The notes beneath the pieces are model-generated. The model did no database searches. It saw only the letters and a list, made by a program, of their open reading frames with translations, and had not been told where the DNA came from. The position numbers and the translations under genes were made by a program. 64,000 nucleotides of DNA, from the NCBI GenBank assembly GCA_026707945.1, contig JAPOVV010000077.1:62001-126000 (forward strand), given 5' to 3'. The stretch is from Gammaproteobacteria bacterium (GTDB lineage Bacteria > Pseudomonadota > Gammaproteobacteria > Pseudomonadales > Azotimanducaceae). Positions 54,558 through 63,924 of the stretch are shown in pieces. Within the stretch, counting starts at the first letter, position 1; every line of letters begins with the position of its first letter.

Positions 54558-55841
54558 TTAACGCCGCCAATACGCTGCTACGCGCCTACCCATCGGTCGA
54601 AGATTGACCATCAGGTCGTCAAACCCACTTCGTAATGCGCCTGCTTTAAATCGCCAAATAATCAGCGCCGCTAAGCCAACTGCGCCACCCCATTGCAACG
54701 CCAAGATAGTATGAGAATCGGACGCCTCTAAATTCACCGCAATTGATATGCCCATCGTCAATAACGCTACGTCGATCGCAACGCCAAGAATCACAGTGAC
54801 TGCGATCACTCCTACGACATAGATAGTCGTGAACCGAGCTCCAAACTGAGAAACGATGATCGCGATGGTACCCGTGTTAGTTGCCGGTCCGGTCATCAAG
54901 AACACTAGCGCAGCTCCCGGGCTAACCCCCTTTGCGACCAGTGCTGCGGCAATCGGCGTACTCGCTGACGCGCATATGTAGAGTGGCACGCCGATCAGCA
55001 GCATGACGGGATACGCGAACCACTGTGCGTGTTCATGTGCCATCAGATCGGACGGAATGACAAAGTACAGCAATCCGCCAAGCGTGATACCGACGAGTAG
55101 TGCGAACAGTATGTCGTCGGCTACCTCAACGAACCCGTACCTGAAAACATGCTTGACTACGGTCCAGAAATCTGGCGACCGACTATCAGCTATGTGATCT
55201 GCTACCGCAAACGTCTGCTCGCGTTCAAGTGGGATTGAACGCTTAGACCTTGACGACAGACCGCCAAACCAGTTTAGTGCGAATCGACCTAGTTCCTTTA
55301 GGCTAACGTAGCAATCATCACGATCCGAAAACAGACTTGTGTGCTCATGATCGTGCTCACAATCTGAACAGTGTTCTGCATGCTCGTGAACGGATTCGTG
55401 CTCAGGCCTCTCTGGATCAGGATCCGAATCTCGTAACAATCCAATACAGAACAACCCCGAGACCACTGCCGTCACGAAACTCACAAACGGTCTCACCACC
55501 GCAACCACGGGACCAAAGAAGGCGTTTGTGACCAGGATGGAGTCAGCGCCTGTTTCGGGCGCCGTAATGAGAAATGACATACACGCTGACCGTGAAGCGC
55601 CTTTTCTTCGCATTTCTGCGACAACCGGAACAACTGAACAGCTACAAAGCGGCATTGGCACGCCGATCGCGGCACTTGTCGCAACAGTCTTTAAACCGTC
55701 CCGACGGAACCAACGCAAAATCGCTTCCCGCGATATGAACACGTGCATTACGCCTGAGAGGAAGAGACCGAGTAACAGCATGGGAGCTAACAGTAAAAAT
55801 GTCAGCCAGAGGAACTCAATGAATCCTGTTACGACATGCAT
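54558..55841 (-). CDS. Permease of the DUF318/SO_0444 type, putative metal efflux
   Basis: This 427-residue membrane protein of the ArsP/YraQ-like permease family has about ten helices in two repeats. Each half has the conserved block, for example PMPLCSCSVVPVVAEMRRKG and SASTPIAAALVAKG. The central loop (about 140-175) is rich in His, Cys and acids (HEHAEHCSDCEHDHEH), a soft-metal site typical of the SO_0444 group of copper/zinc efflux proteins. No paired thioredoxin or ATPase gene is present. It lies upstream of the SRP RNA gene and near a ZIP transporter, also minus-strand. Confidence 0.85.
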   Translation of the reverse strand: MHVVTGFIEFLWLTFLLLAPMLLLGLFLSGVMHVFISREAILRWFRRDGLKTVATSAAIGVPMPLCSCSVVPVVAEMRRKGASRSACMSFLITAPETGADSILVTNAFFGPVVAVVRPFVSFVTAVVSGLFCIGLLRDSDPDPERPEHESVHEHAEHCSDCEHDHEHTSLFSDRDDCYVSLKELGRFALNWFGGLSSRSKRSIPLEREQTFAVADHIADSRSPDFWTVVKHVFRYGFVEVADDILFALLVGITLGGLLYFVIPSDLMAHEHAQWFAYPVMLLIGVPLYICASASTPIAAALVAKGVSPGAALVFLMTGPATNTGTIAIIVSQFGARFTTIYVVGVIAVTVILGVAIDVALLTMGISIAVNLEASDSHTILALQWGGAVGLAALIIWRFKAGALRSGFDDLMVNLRPMGRRVAAYWRR

Positions 55842-56130
55842 ACCCGCTGTCTCGTCGAACGATAGACCGACATACTCTCTTACCTTCTACGCACGAAAAC
55901 GGAATTTACTCTAATCCAATTCAAGCGTAAAACGGACACAATTCATCTACCTTCAAATTATCGAATCTCGCAGGCAGTCCGCATTCCCAAAACCCGCTTC
56001 ACTTTCGCGTACATTGGATGCGTCACGACGCCAATTTGCATAGCCATTCACGTTTTTCAGCTTACTGATTCCCGTATCCGCTCTTAAAATTTGATCGTAT
56101 GCGTGTTTCTCGCATTTCCAGCTATGGTGA

Positions 56131-56237
56131 CTCCGGCTGGTCCCTCGCAACGAAAAGCTGTGAACCCCGTCAGGCCCGGAAGGGAGCAGCGGCAGCAGTG
56201 TCATCGGGTGCCGAGGATCCACTGGCCGGGTTGCCAC
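56131..56237 (+). ncRNA. ffs: Signal recognition particle RNA (4.5S RNA)
   Basis: The conserved domain IV is present: GTCAGGCCCGGAAGGGAGCA followed by GCAGCAGTG and GGGTGCCGAGGATCC, matching the GGAA loop and asymmetric bulge of bacterial 4.5S RNA. Flanking CCGGCTGGT and ACTGGCCGGG close the hairpin. Ends are approximate within a few bases. It binds Ffh to target membrane proteins. There is no protein gene on either strand over it. Confidence 0.92.
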
Positions 56238-56319
56238 CCTCTTTCGTTGTCCTGTTCGAGTTCGCTCGGTTGTACAACACTCGAGTGATTTTCTGAGATT
56301 TTTATCGCCATATTGCACG

Positions 56320-57261
56320 CTAGGCCAGAGAGGACTCTCGTGAGTCGTCGTTGTGAGTGTCCAAATGTATCTCTACCTCATGGTCCCTATGGTCGTGTTC
56401 ACCATGCGGTGCATGAGCCCATTCACTAATGAATGCGACAAGGACGATTCCCGCGACGATCAATAGGAACTTCGCTAGACGATCATCACCCTGCCGCGGC
56501 ATCGGCACGTCGTCATCTCCTGTGACCGCGCTCACGGCATATCGAGCCATCTCCATTTGATGGGTCGTCAGTTCCTTATCGATGATGTCGATAACTGCAA
56601 TGTAGATAAACGTGCCGGCTGCAAACGCATTGAATATGCCTTGCATAGCTCCGTACACACCGCTAGAGGCTGCAAATAAAACGCTGCTACTTGCACCTAT
56701 CACGATACCGAGTGGCGTCATTACGCAGAAAAACGCCAGAAACACTTTCTGGCGTGATCTCTCGATACCGGCCATGTGCGTGCTAAGAATCAGGGCGAAT
56801 GCAGCAGGTCCCTTATGAAACACGATACCGATCAATAGCGTAACAGCACCCGCAATCTGTTCTTCTAGTCCTAGTGCGATACCCGCAACGATCGAGTGAA
56901 TACTGAGCATCGCCAATAGAACATACGGATAAATCGTCTCCGTACCGGATTCGCGCAGCGACTCGCTCACTTGATACTCCGGGAAGAGAATGCGATCGAG
57001 CAGAAGCAACGCCGCAAACCCGATGGTAGCGATTACGGCTCCCCACGGGAAGTCCGAATATGCCGACAGCATCTCGATCCCTTCGGGTAGCAGGTGAATG
57101 AAGCCAACCCCGAGGAACAAACCACCGGCAAAAGCGTTACCTAGAGAGAAAAATCGTTCGCTGTTCGTCGATTTGGCAGATAGAAGCGGGATTAGCCCTC
57201 CAACGACCGCAATCGCTAGGATGACTACGAACGAAATGACCTTTACTGTAGCAATATCCAC
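56320..57261 (-). CDS. ZIP-family metal transporter
   Basis: This 313-residue protein has eight membrane helices and the ZIP signatures: HLLPEGIEML in helix 2 (metal-binding His and Glu) and HSIVAGIALGLEE in helix 4 with IGIVFHKGPAAFAL in helix 5. ZIP proteins bring zinc, iron or manganese into the cytoplasm. The C-terminal tail is His-rich (HAPHGEHDHRDHEVEIHLD), an additional metal site. It starts at a GTG. No Zur box was found upstream, unlike merC in this window. Confidence 0.88.
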   Translation of the reverse strand: MDIATVKVISFVVILAIAVVGGLIPLLSAKSTNSERFFSLGNAFAGGLFLGVGFIHLLPEGIEMLSAYSDFPWGAVIATIGFAALLLLDRILFPEYQVSESLRESGTETIYPYVLLAMLSIHSIVAGIALGLEEQIAGAVTLLIGIVFHKGPAAFALILSTHMAGIERSRQKVFLAFFCVMTPLGIVIGASSSVLFAASSGVYGAMQGIFNAFAAGTFIYIAVIDIIDKELTTHQMEMARYAVSAVTGDDDVPMPRQGDDRLAKFLLIVAGIVLVAFISEWAHAPHGEHDHRDHEVEIHLDTHNDDSRESSLA

Positions 57262-57659
57262 GAAGCTAACGCTTAATCCGGCTAATGCTGCCGCTAATAA
57301 TCCGTTCGATTATAGGGTCTACGTTTCCATGCCAAGAAAGCAATTCTTGAGTTAATAAACGTAGTTTCGTCACGCTGCTGAGAAAGGAAATTGAAATCAA
57401 AAGTAAGTAGTGGTGTCGTTTGAGAATTGGTATCGAGACGTACTAGCTAACGTCGGTAATTCTCGGTCGGAATTGAAAATTAGTACTGGATTTAGCATGC
57501 GGAGCGTCTAAGCGCAATTCGCACTCTGACGTTCGTTCGATAGTTGGACAAAGTATCACAAACGCGCTCTATACTTCATTGAGATTGGCCGCATGGCATG
57601 CAGACAATACACTATCGCGGTAGTTCCCTTCGTTATTGACACGTTAAAAGGACCTCTCA
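57262..57659. other. Non-coding stretch, nothing clear seen
   Basis: No gene, RNA or convincing promoter is visible in these 398 bases apart from the AAAAGGA ribosome site of the GYD-domain gene that starts at 57660. Confidence 0.6.
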
Positions 57660-57980
57660 ATGGCCAAGTATCTGATTAAAGCAAACTACAACCAATCTGG
57701 GTTAACGGGATTGCTCGCGGAGGGCGGCTCAAGTCGTCGAGCCGCACTTACAAACACGATTGAAAGTCTCGGTGGATCTCTCGAAGCCCTTTACTATGCG
57801 TTTGGTGATACCGATCTCTACGCGATAGCCGATTTACCCGATGTTGCGAGTGCCGCCGCGTTTTCGTTACAAGTCAGCGCCGCTGGAGCGATCGATGTCG
57901 ACATGACGGTGCTCGTGACGCCCGAAGCTGTCGACGAAGCATCGAAAAAGGAGCTGTCGTATCGACCCCCTGGTGATTGA
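57660..57980 (+). CDS. GYD-domain protein
   Basis: This 106-residue protein has the ferredoxin-like GYD-domain pattern: YLIKANYNQSGLTGLLAEGG, RRAALTNTIESLGGSLEALY, then FGDTDLYAIADLP, where GD replaces the family's GYD, and VDMTVLVTPEAVD. Its function is unknown in the family, which is usually a dimeric small protein. AAAAGGA lies 7 bases before the ATG and a good terminator follows the stop, so it is a single-gene unit. Confidence 0.88.
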   Translation: MAKYLIKANYNQSGLTGLLAEGGSSRRAALTNTIESLGGSLEALYYAFGDTDLYAIADLPDVASAAAFSLQVSAAGAIDVDMTVLVTPEAVDEASKKELSYRPPGD

Positions 57981-57990
57981 ACAGGGTTAA

Positions 57991-58017
57991 CGGGAGATTC
58001 GTCTCTCGGCTTTTGTT
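57991..58017 (+). terminator. Rho-independent terminator with a UUCG loop
   Basis: CGGGAGA pairs with TCTCTCG (one G-U pair) around TTCG, then GC and TTTTGTT. It ends the transcript of the GYD gene, 10 bases after its stop. Confidence 0.75.
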
Positions 58018-58160
58018 ATAGGCGCTGAATGCGCTACTGAAATCAGTCCTTGTTCCGGTCTACTGAAAACTGCAGATAGCGTTACGAGAGTGGTCCAGCA
58101 CTAGGATTCTGTTCACCTGCCGCCAAACTATCGCCAACAGGACCTTCGCTCGAATATTAG

Positions 58161-58982
58161 CTATCGCTTCGCGTTGTTGAATGTATCGAGCAGCTTGTCG
58201 TACTCAGCACCGTTCGGACCGTTGAGAAAATCCTGGCGCCCGAGCAGTTGCGCCATCCGATCACCGTGGACCTCGATTAGTTCTTCGGCATGAGCACTGT
58301 AGTCTTCGACAGGTCGCATCATCAATCGCGTATACGTGATGTGACAAACCACTCGTTCTCCTTCCGTTTGGCGCTCCCAGTTCCCGTGCCAAATGTTTCC
58401 ATCCCACATCGGGACGGAACCAGGCGGGCACTCGACGGCAATCGCACCATGACCTGCGGCGATCTCGTCTGGCCGCGGATGACGTCGTAACGTTTGGCTA
58501 CCTGGTATCAATCGCGTTGAACCATTCTCTTTTGAGAATTCATCGCAAGCCCAGCATCCTGTGAGTAGCATGTTGTGCGTCGGGAAAGGCGCCGGTAACC
58601 AGTTGTTATCTGCGTGTAAACCTAGCTGTTGGGAACCTTTGGGACGAACGCTTGCCGCGACTTGACTGATTAGAAATCCGCGTCCAACGGAGAATTCAGC
58701 CATCGCAAGCAGTTTAGGGCTCAGAATGGCTTCCGCGAAGACGGGGTGCTTGGCGAGAAGCATGTTCGAGCCACGCTTCGCTTCGTTCAGATCGAGGATG
58801 GTTTGTCTGAATCGGTCGTTGAATTCATCTGTCGCCACATCGCGCACGATCGTCCAACCGTTCATTGCGAGTTCGCGACAGTTTTCGCGCAAACCTAAGT
58901 CATCAATGATCGGAGCGAGTTCATCGGAAATTGCATCCGGTGGTAGCGTGTCGAAGTACGCTTTAGGCATCGCCGTCGCCAT
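58161..58982 (-). CDS. Phytanoyl-CoA dioxygenase-family protein (PhyH-6)
   Basis: This 273-residue protein has iron ligands H123 and D125 (GLHADNNWLPAP) and H199 (NIWHGNWERQT) with R208-like residues for 2-oxoglutarate. NGSTRLIPGSQTLRRHP lies between. GWTIVRDVATDEF begins the fold. GAGG lies 9 bases before the ATG. It is about canonical length. The alpha/beta-hydrolase gene lies upstream on the same strand (98 bases apart), so the two may be an operon. The substrate is unknown. Confidence 0.86.
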   Translation of the reverse strand: MATAMPKAYFDTLPPDAISDELAPIIDDLGLRENCRELAMNGWTIVRDVATDEFNDRFRQTILDLNEAKRGSNMLLAKHPVFAEAILSPKLLAMAEFSVGRGFLISQVAASVRPKGSQQLGLHADNNWLPAPFPTHNMLLTGCWACDEFSKENGSTRLIPGSQTLRRHPRPDEIAAGHGAIAVECPPGSVPMWDGNIWHGNWERQTEGERVVCHITYTRLMMRPVEDYSAHAEELIEVHGDRMAQLLGRQDFLNGPNGAEYDKLLDTFNNAKR

Positions 58983-59080
58983 TGTGTTTTCCTCGTCAAC
59001 TCCAACTGAGCATTATCGACGGGTATGTATCGATCGGAAGAAGAATTCGAGGACCTAATCACGCAATCGTTCAAAACCAC

Positions 59081-60019
59081 TTATACGGTAGTGGTAGGGA
59101 GAACCTCCTCAATGAAGTCAAGCATGGCTTTAACGCACTCTTCAGGTTCCTCAAGTTGCAAGAAGTGTGTCGTCTCTGGAATGAAGTCATAGTTGAGTTC
59201 AAGAATCTCGCTCATGGCGACCGTTGGCAAAAAGGAGTGCGGTTCAACTGGGTCACTGCCAACCACCTTCACGGGACAGTCCAGCGCGTCGATTTCAACC
59301 AAACTCGCATATCGCAATCCTTGTTCATAGATTTTTGCTTCATACTCTCGTGGACAACGTAGCTCCACCTCAGAGCCGTTTGCTGCCTGTCGCAAAGTAG
59401 TCTCCGCGATGAGTTCCGCAACTCCGGGACGGAGGCGCTTAAACGCCGGATTTTGGCGCAGACGTTCGGCATAACCTATTGTGGATTCAAACGTACTGCG
59501 GCGTCTCAGCGCTGCTTCAGCCATACCGCTCATGGTCCGTTCCAGCCGATCTTTGTGTCGTGGGTCGCAGCCAGGCGGGCAAAAGAAGGGATCGAACAGT
59601 ACTAGAGCCGCATAAGCTCCATGAGTTTGACATGCTTCGACGGCTGCGGTCTGACCTGACAATGAGTGGAATACGCCGATACGAGGTTTCACTCCGAAAC
59701 TCGCTTCAATAGCTCGAGCGATTTCGCCATTGTCCTTCACGAATGTTGGAATACTGTGTGCTTCTAACGAACTCGTCTTATTCCATCCGTGGTTACGGAA
59801 GTCGTACAGAATCAGATCGAATTGATCTTGGAGTAGCGACCAGAACGGGTAATACGCATCCGTAGCAAAACCATTCGCATGGCTTAGTACGATTCTTGTG
59901 CCATCGGGGTTGCCATGACGGCGAAGCATGATTACTGTACCGTCATCCAGAGTTGCTTCATTGACGGCTAACGGCTCAGGTACCGACCATAACGGTTCCA
60001 CGTTATTCGAGACCGTCAC
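59081..60019 (-). CDS. Alpha/beta hydrolase
   Basis: This 312-residue serine hydrolase has the oxyanion segment VLSHANGFATDAYYPFW and the nucleophile elbow in GVFHSLSGQTA (HSLSG in place of GHSMGG). The acid and final catalytic His are in the last third; ETTHFLQLEEPEECV is the usual position of the His. It would hydrolyse an ester, amide or epoxide. The start is a GTG and no signal peptide is seen. PhyH-6 follows on the same strand; the pair could act in one pathway. Confidence 0.85.
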   Translation of the reverse strand: MTVSNNVEPLWSVPEPLAVNEATLDDGTVIMLRRHGNPDGTRIVLSHANGFATDAYYPFWSLLQDQFDLILYDFRNHGWNKTSSLEAHSIPTFVKDNGEIARAIEASFGVKPRIGVFHSLSGQTAAVEACQTHGAYAALVLFDPFFCPPGCDPRHKDRLERTMSGMAEAALRRRSTFESTIGYAERLRQNPAFKRLRPGVAELIAETTLRQAANGSEVELRCPREYEAKIYEQGLRYASLVEIDALDCPVKVVGSDPVEPHSFLPTVAMSEILELNYDFIPETTHFLQLEEPEECVKAMLDFIEEVLPTTTV

Positions 60020-60402
60020 TAAGATCGTATAGCTTCACAACACAGCATCATTCAAGGGTTGGGTTTACAACGCAAACGCGCCTTGACACTTCGACATGTC
60101 AGTAACGCCCACGACCGAAGCCGATCACGTCGAACGTCATATTAGTTGCGCGCATTCTTCGTTACATTTCGGACTGTTAGACGAGATCTGCCACCAAAGC
60201 ATTATTGTGTCCACGGAATAGGTCAGTTTCGCATGCAAGTTGGTGATTCGAATCCTCGCAACTGATATCAATCAACAATAAACGCAGGATCAGATTCACT
60301 AACTTCGTCACGGTAGGCTTCCCTGTCTCTAATTCGATGTCATCGACAATACGTTCTTGCGTTCCGATACAAATGAACACATCATCACCTTAATTTGAAC
60401 GC
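60020..60402. other. Non-coding stretch, nothing clear seen
   Basis: No convincing gene or RNA is visible between the alpha/beta hydrolase and the large membrane protein, which diverge from here. A 67-codon minus-strand frame (60177-60380) has no homology or ribosome site and is not called. Confidence 0.55.
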
Positions 60403-63400
60403 GTGACAAAGTTGGAACAAATAACAAAACGATTGCAACACAGCATTCGGTCGACGTGGGCAGTTGCGCTGACCGAAATCGGAATCAATGTTCGACTCAC
60501 TCGAACGTGGTTCTTTGTGCTCGTGGTCGCCGGAGTTTCGGTCGTCTCCTACTCACTTGAGCAATTCGCTTTCTATAGGGAATTGTCGGTCATTAGCTCT
60601 AGCGTATACGAGACCGCGTCTCCGCTTTTGCTTCCGATGAACGTCTTTTCTGAATTTCAGTTTCTAGTCTCATTTGGCATCGTCTTTCTAGCTTTTGACT
60701 TCGTGTCTCGCGACAAAAGAGCACGTCTCGATGAGGTGATATCAACGCTACCGTTAACGAATGTCCAGCTAGTTTTCGGACGAGCACTCGGCATTTCAAT
60801 GTTGTTCTATCTGGTTATCGCTGGTTTTATTTGTTCCTATTACCTTCTTGGCATCATTTGTGAGTTCGCGCTACCGACGACGGGATTTCGAAGACCAGAA
60901 CTAACTAGCACGATCGCTACGCTGGTTCTCGACGTATTTCCTTACTTGCTATTTTGGACGTCGACGGTAATGCTCGTCACTGTGTTCGTACGGTTTCGCG
61001 CAATTGCGGCAACCGTGTCAATCGCATTGATGATCCTATTTTTTTGGTTACAAAACAACGCACCTATGTTCTCGAATTTTTTCTGGGGACTGAGTGTGCT
61101 GAACTCGCAACTACCATCGGAAATAGCGCCTATTTTTCCTTCCTCTCTGCTCACCATACAGCGGATCTCGCTCGTCTTGCTTGCATTTGTACTGCTTTAT
61201 GTCGTGGCTAAGTCGTACCCGCGGCGGGACCAGACCACGAGCGCAGGCTACTTAATACCAGGAATTTTGCTTTTCGCACTCTGGTACGGTGGAACGACGT
61301 TCGTTAGTTCACAGCACTCGAATCCATTTGATGAGCGTCGGGATTTCTACACCGCTCACGAAGCGCACGCAAATTCACCGGATATCGATGCAATCGCTAT
61401 GAACGGCACGATTGATCTGGACCCCGGCAGCGACATCGTCTTGAACATTGATCTGGAATTGCTAGTGAAAGAACCAGTTGATCCACTCGTTCTGTCGCTA
61501 AATCCGGGATATGAGATCGAGCGTGTCGAATTGAGCGGTGAGCCGATTACCTATGCGTTCGAGAATGGTCTGTTACTTGTGCAAACTCAATCGCTTCCAA
61601 ACGAAGCAATGTCACACCTTCTGACTATTCGCGCCAAAGGAAACCTCAACACCAACTTCGTTGATTTAGAAAACGCATCTGCTTCACTTCTTACGCGAGA
61701 CGAGACCAAAAGGGAGCTAGTCGTCTATGGCACTCACGCGTCAATCAACCACAAAAACTACGTAGCGCTTCTGCCAGCAGTAGCGTGGTACCCCATACCT
61801 GGCAGCCATCTCCAACGAGACACGATACAAAGTCGCCCAAGAGATTACTTCGAATTGGATCTTTCCGTAAGCGCACCGGCGAACTGGTACGTCGGAGGGC
61901 CTGGCAAAGCCAGTATCGAAGGACAAAATGAAAAGAACGTCTTCAGTTTCGCACCGAAGCGTCCGGTGCATCAGGTTGCGTTATTCGCCTCTGATTTTGA
62001 GCGACGATCGACCGAAATCGATGGCATTGAATTTGAATTGCTCGTTTCGGCAACGAACACGAACAACATCGATTTATTCACACCGATCGTTGAGGACTTG
62101 AAAACTGAAATATCTCGATTGATTGGTCACGCAGAAGAACTAGGTTTGGACTATCCGTTTGATGGTTTTTCTGTTATCGAGGTACCAAATTACCTCCACA
62201 CGTTCAAACAAAGCGCACACATGCCATCGACAAGAACTCAACCTGGGATGTTTCTCCTTCGAGAAGGAAAGTTCCTATCGGCTCCTTTCCATTCAGCTAT
62301 TCAGCCCCTGTATGAAGATAGTAATTTGACCGACTCAGAGAAGCGCGAAAGACACCTTTCGTATTTACTCAGTTACTTTCGTAACGACGTTTCCGGTGGC
62401 AGTGCTTTCACAGCAGCTGCGAACAATCTATTCGCATACCAGACGCATCCAAGGGGTCGAGGCGCAGAGACGATTAGCTTCGTAATAGACTACCTAATGC
62501 TCAAATTACTCGACATTGAAGGTGGTTTCCATTCCGCATACATTCTCGAAGATGCAGATTTCGCTGAGCTGACAGAAATTAGTGCGCGGAACATTGTTTC
62601 ATCGTCAAACAGGAACACATTGGGTGATCTACTCTATTCCGCATTCGCAAATCGTCCCGACGTCTGGGAATCGCTTCTGCATGGCTATCAGGACGCGGAT
62701 TCCGACTCCACCCCGACTAAAGCGACTCATCACCATTCTCAATTTCTGCTTGCCGCGCAAATCGGTGAGCTATTGCTCGATAAATATGGTGTAGATCAAG
62801 TCAGTCAACTGCTGGCAACCTTGAGTGATGGATTCCAAGGCGACACCTTTAGTTACGCTGACCTAATCGCAATTGCGCAAAGCCTCGAGATTCCGCTCGA
62901 TGAGGTCATGGACCTATGGTTTGATGGTGTAAGACCGGCCGGTTTTAGAACGAGCGCAGCCAAGGTTGTCCGTTTGCCGGACGCAACCGACGGCACGCCA
63001 ATGTATGAAAGTAATCTGTTTGTCGAAAATGCAGAACCGAACGAGGGATTCTTCAAACTCCAATTCGCGACGGAATTACAGGGCACGACAAGCGCATTTG
63101 AGTTCGATTCAACCGATCCGATTGAGCTAGCAGGAAACAGCTCAGTTGAAATCGCTATTCAAACCTCCAAGCCACTCACGTCCATGTGGTTAAGACCATA
63201 TCTAAGTTTGAATCGTGAAACCTTCAAAATCCCAATCGAACGTCAAAGGCAAATTCGCAATGAATCGAGACCACCGAAACCGTTCGCCATGACCGTAAAT
63301 TGGTCTGTTGACGAAGGCGATTCCGTTCTGATCGATGATTTGGACTCGGGGTTTACAGTCGATGCGGCGGAAGATGAGCCATTTTTCAAATTCGATGGTT

Positions 63401-63924
63401 TCTCGCTCATCTCTTATTCGTCGACGTCGAATGGCATGGACGCGGGTTTAAAGTCAGCCGGCGGTTTTTCCTATTTAAGCGAACACGACTGGATGCGCCA
63501 ACAAGCTGACACTGCATTCGGCAGATATCGGAAGACGTTCGTCAGGGCAGAAAGTTTCGATTCGACACCAATGGCTCACTTTAGAGCCGACATACCGAAG
63601 GCCGGTCGATGGAAACTCGAATATCACCTGCCAGATGTTTCTGATCCGAGTGGACGAGAAGTTGGAGGATGGGGTCGATACCAGATTTTGCTGAATGAAC
63701 GAAACAACTGGGGGGATTTTGTTCTTCAATTACGCGTCGGCAATGTTGAACGACCAATCGAATTTAATGGCGAAATAATGCAAGCGGGGTGGAATGACTT
63801 GGGTACGTTTGAACTTCCGAATCAGACGGTCATCTTGAGTATTTCATCCGATACGGAATTTGGCACTACCGTCATCGATGCAATTCGATGGACACCGGTA
63901 GAAACTCAAAACGACTCAATCTAG
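60403..63924 (+). CDS. ABC-2-permease-like giant membrane protein with golvesin-like C-terminus
   Basis: This 1173-residue protein begins at a GTG. The first 300 residues hold six to seven membrane helices of the ABC-2 permease type (VSFGIVFLAFDFVSRDKRAR, LPLTNVQLVFGRALGIS). A long soluble part resembles the M1-aminopeptidase half of permease/peptidase fusions (LLPAVAWYPIPGSHL, SVIEVPNYLHTFK), but no HExxH zinc motif is found, so it should not be a working metallopeptidase. The last 200 residues resemble a golvesin/Xly-type beta-sandwich (WKLEYHLPDVSD, QAGWNDLGTFEL, IDAIRWTP). The soluble part likely faces the periplasm. No ATPase partner gene lies within the window; only 76 bases remain. Confidence 0.75.
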   Translation: MTKLEQITKRLQHSIRSTWAVALTEIGINVRLTRTWFFVLVVAGVSVVSYSLEQFAFYRELSVISSSVYETASPLLLPMNVFSEFQFLVSFGIVFLAFDFVSRDKRARLDEVISTLPLTNVQLVFGRALGISMLFYLVIAGFICSYYLLGIICEFALPTTGFRRPELTSTIATLVLDVFPYLLFWTSTVMLVTVFVRFRAIAATVSIALMILFFWLQNNAPMFSNFFWGLSVLNSQLPSEIAPIFPSSLLTIQRISLVLLAFVLLYVVAKSYPRRDQTTSAGYLIPGILLFALWYGGTTFVSSQHSNPFDERRDFYTAHEAHANSPDIDAIAMNGTIDLDPGSDIVLNIDLELLVKEPVDPLVLSLNPGYEIERVELSGEPITYAFENGLLLVQTQSLPNEAMSHLLTIRAKGNLNTNFVDLENASASLLTRDETKRELVVYGTHASINHKNYVALLPAVAWYPIPGSHLQRDTIQSRPRDYFELDLSVSAPANWYVGGPGKASIEGQNEKNVFSFAPKRPVHQVALFASDFERRSTEIDGIEFELLVSATNTNNIDLFTPIVEDLKTEISRLIGHAEELGLDYPFDGFSVIEVPNYLHTFKQSAHMPSTRTQPGMFLLREGKFLSAPFHSAIQPLYEDSNLTDSEKRERHLSYLLSYFRNDVSGGSAFTAAANNLFAYQTHPRGRGAETISFVIDYLMLKLLDIEGGFHSAYILEDADFAELTEISARNIVSSSNRNTLGDLLYSAFANRPDVWESLLHGYQDADSDSTPTKATHHHSQFLLAAQIGELLLDKYGVDQVSQLLATLSDGFQGDTFSYADLIAIAQSLEIPLDEVMDLWFDGVRPAGFRTSAAKVVRLPDATDGTPMYESNLFVENAEPNEGFFKLQFATELQGTTSAFEFDSTDPIELAGNSSVEIAIQTSKPLTSMWLRPYLSLNRETFKIPIERQRQIRNESRPPKPFAMTVNWSVDEGDSVLIDDLDSGFTVDAAEDEPFFKFDGFSLISYSSTSNGMDAGLKSAGGFSYLSEHDWMRQQADTAFGRYRKTFVRAESFDSTPMAHFRADIPKAGRWKLEYHLPDVSDPSGREVGGWGRYQILLNERNNWGDFVLQLRVGNVERPIEFNGEIMQAGWNDLGTFELPNQTVILSISSDTEFGTTVIDAIRWTPVETQNDSI

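Noticed and set aside
57540..57660. Sigma-70 promoter TTGGAC/TATACT before the GYD gene
   Set aside because: The spacer is 20 bases, too long for a good promoter.
60177..60380. 67-codon minus-strand frame before the giant membrane protein
   Set aside because: No recognisable domain, ribosome site or partner.
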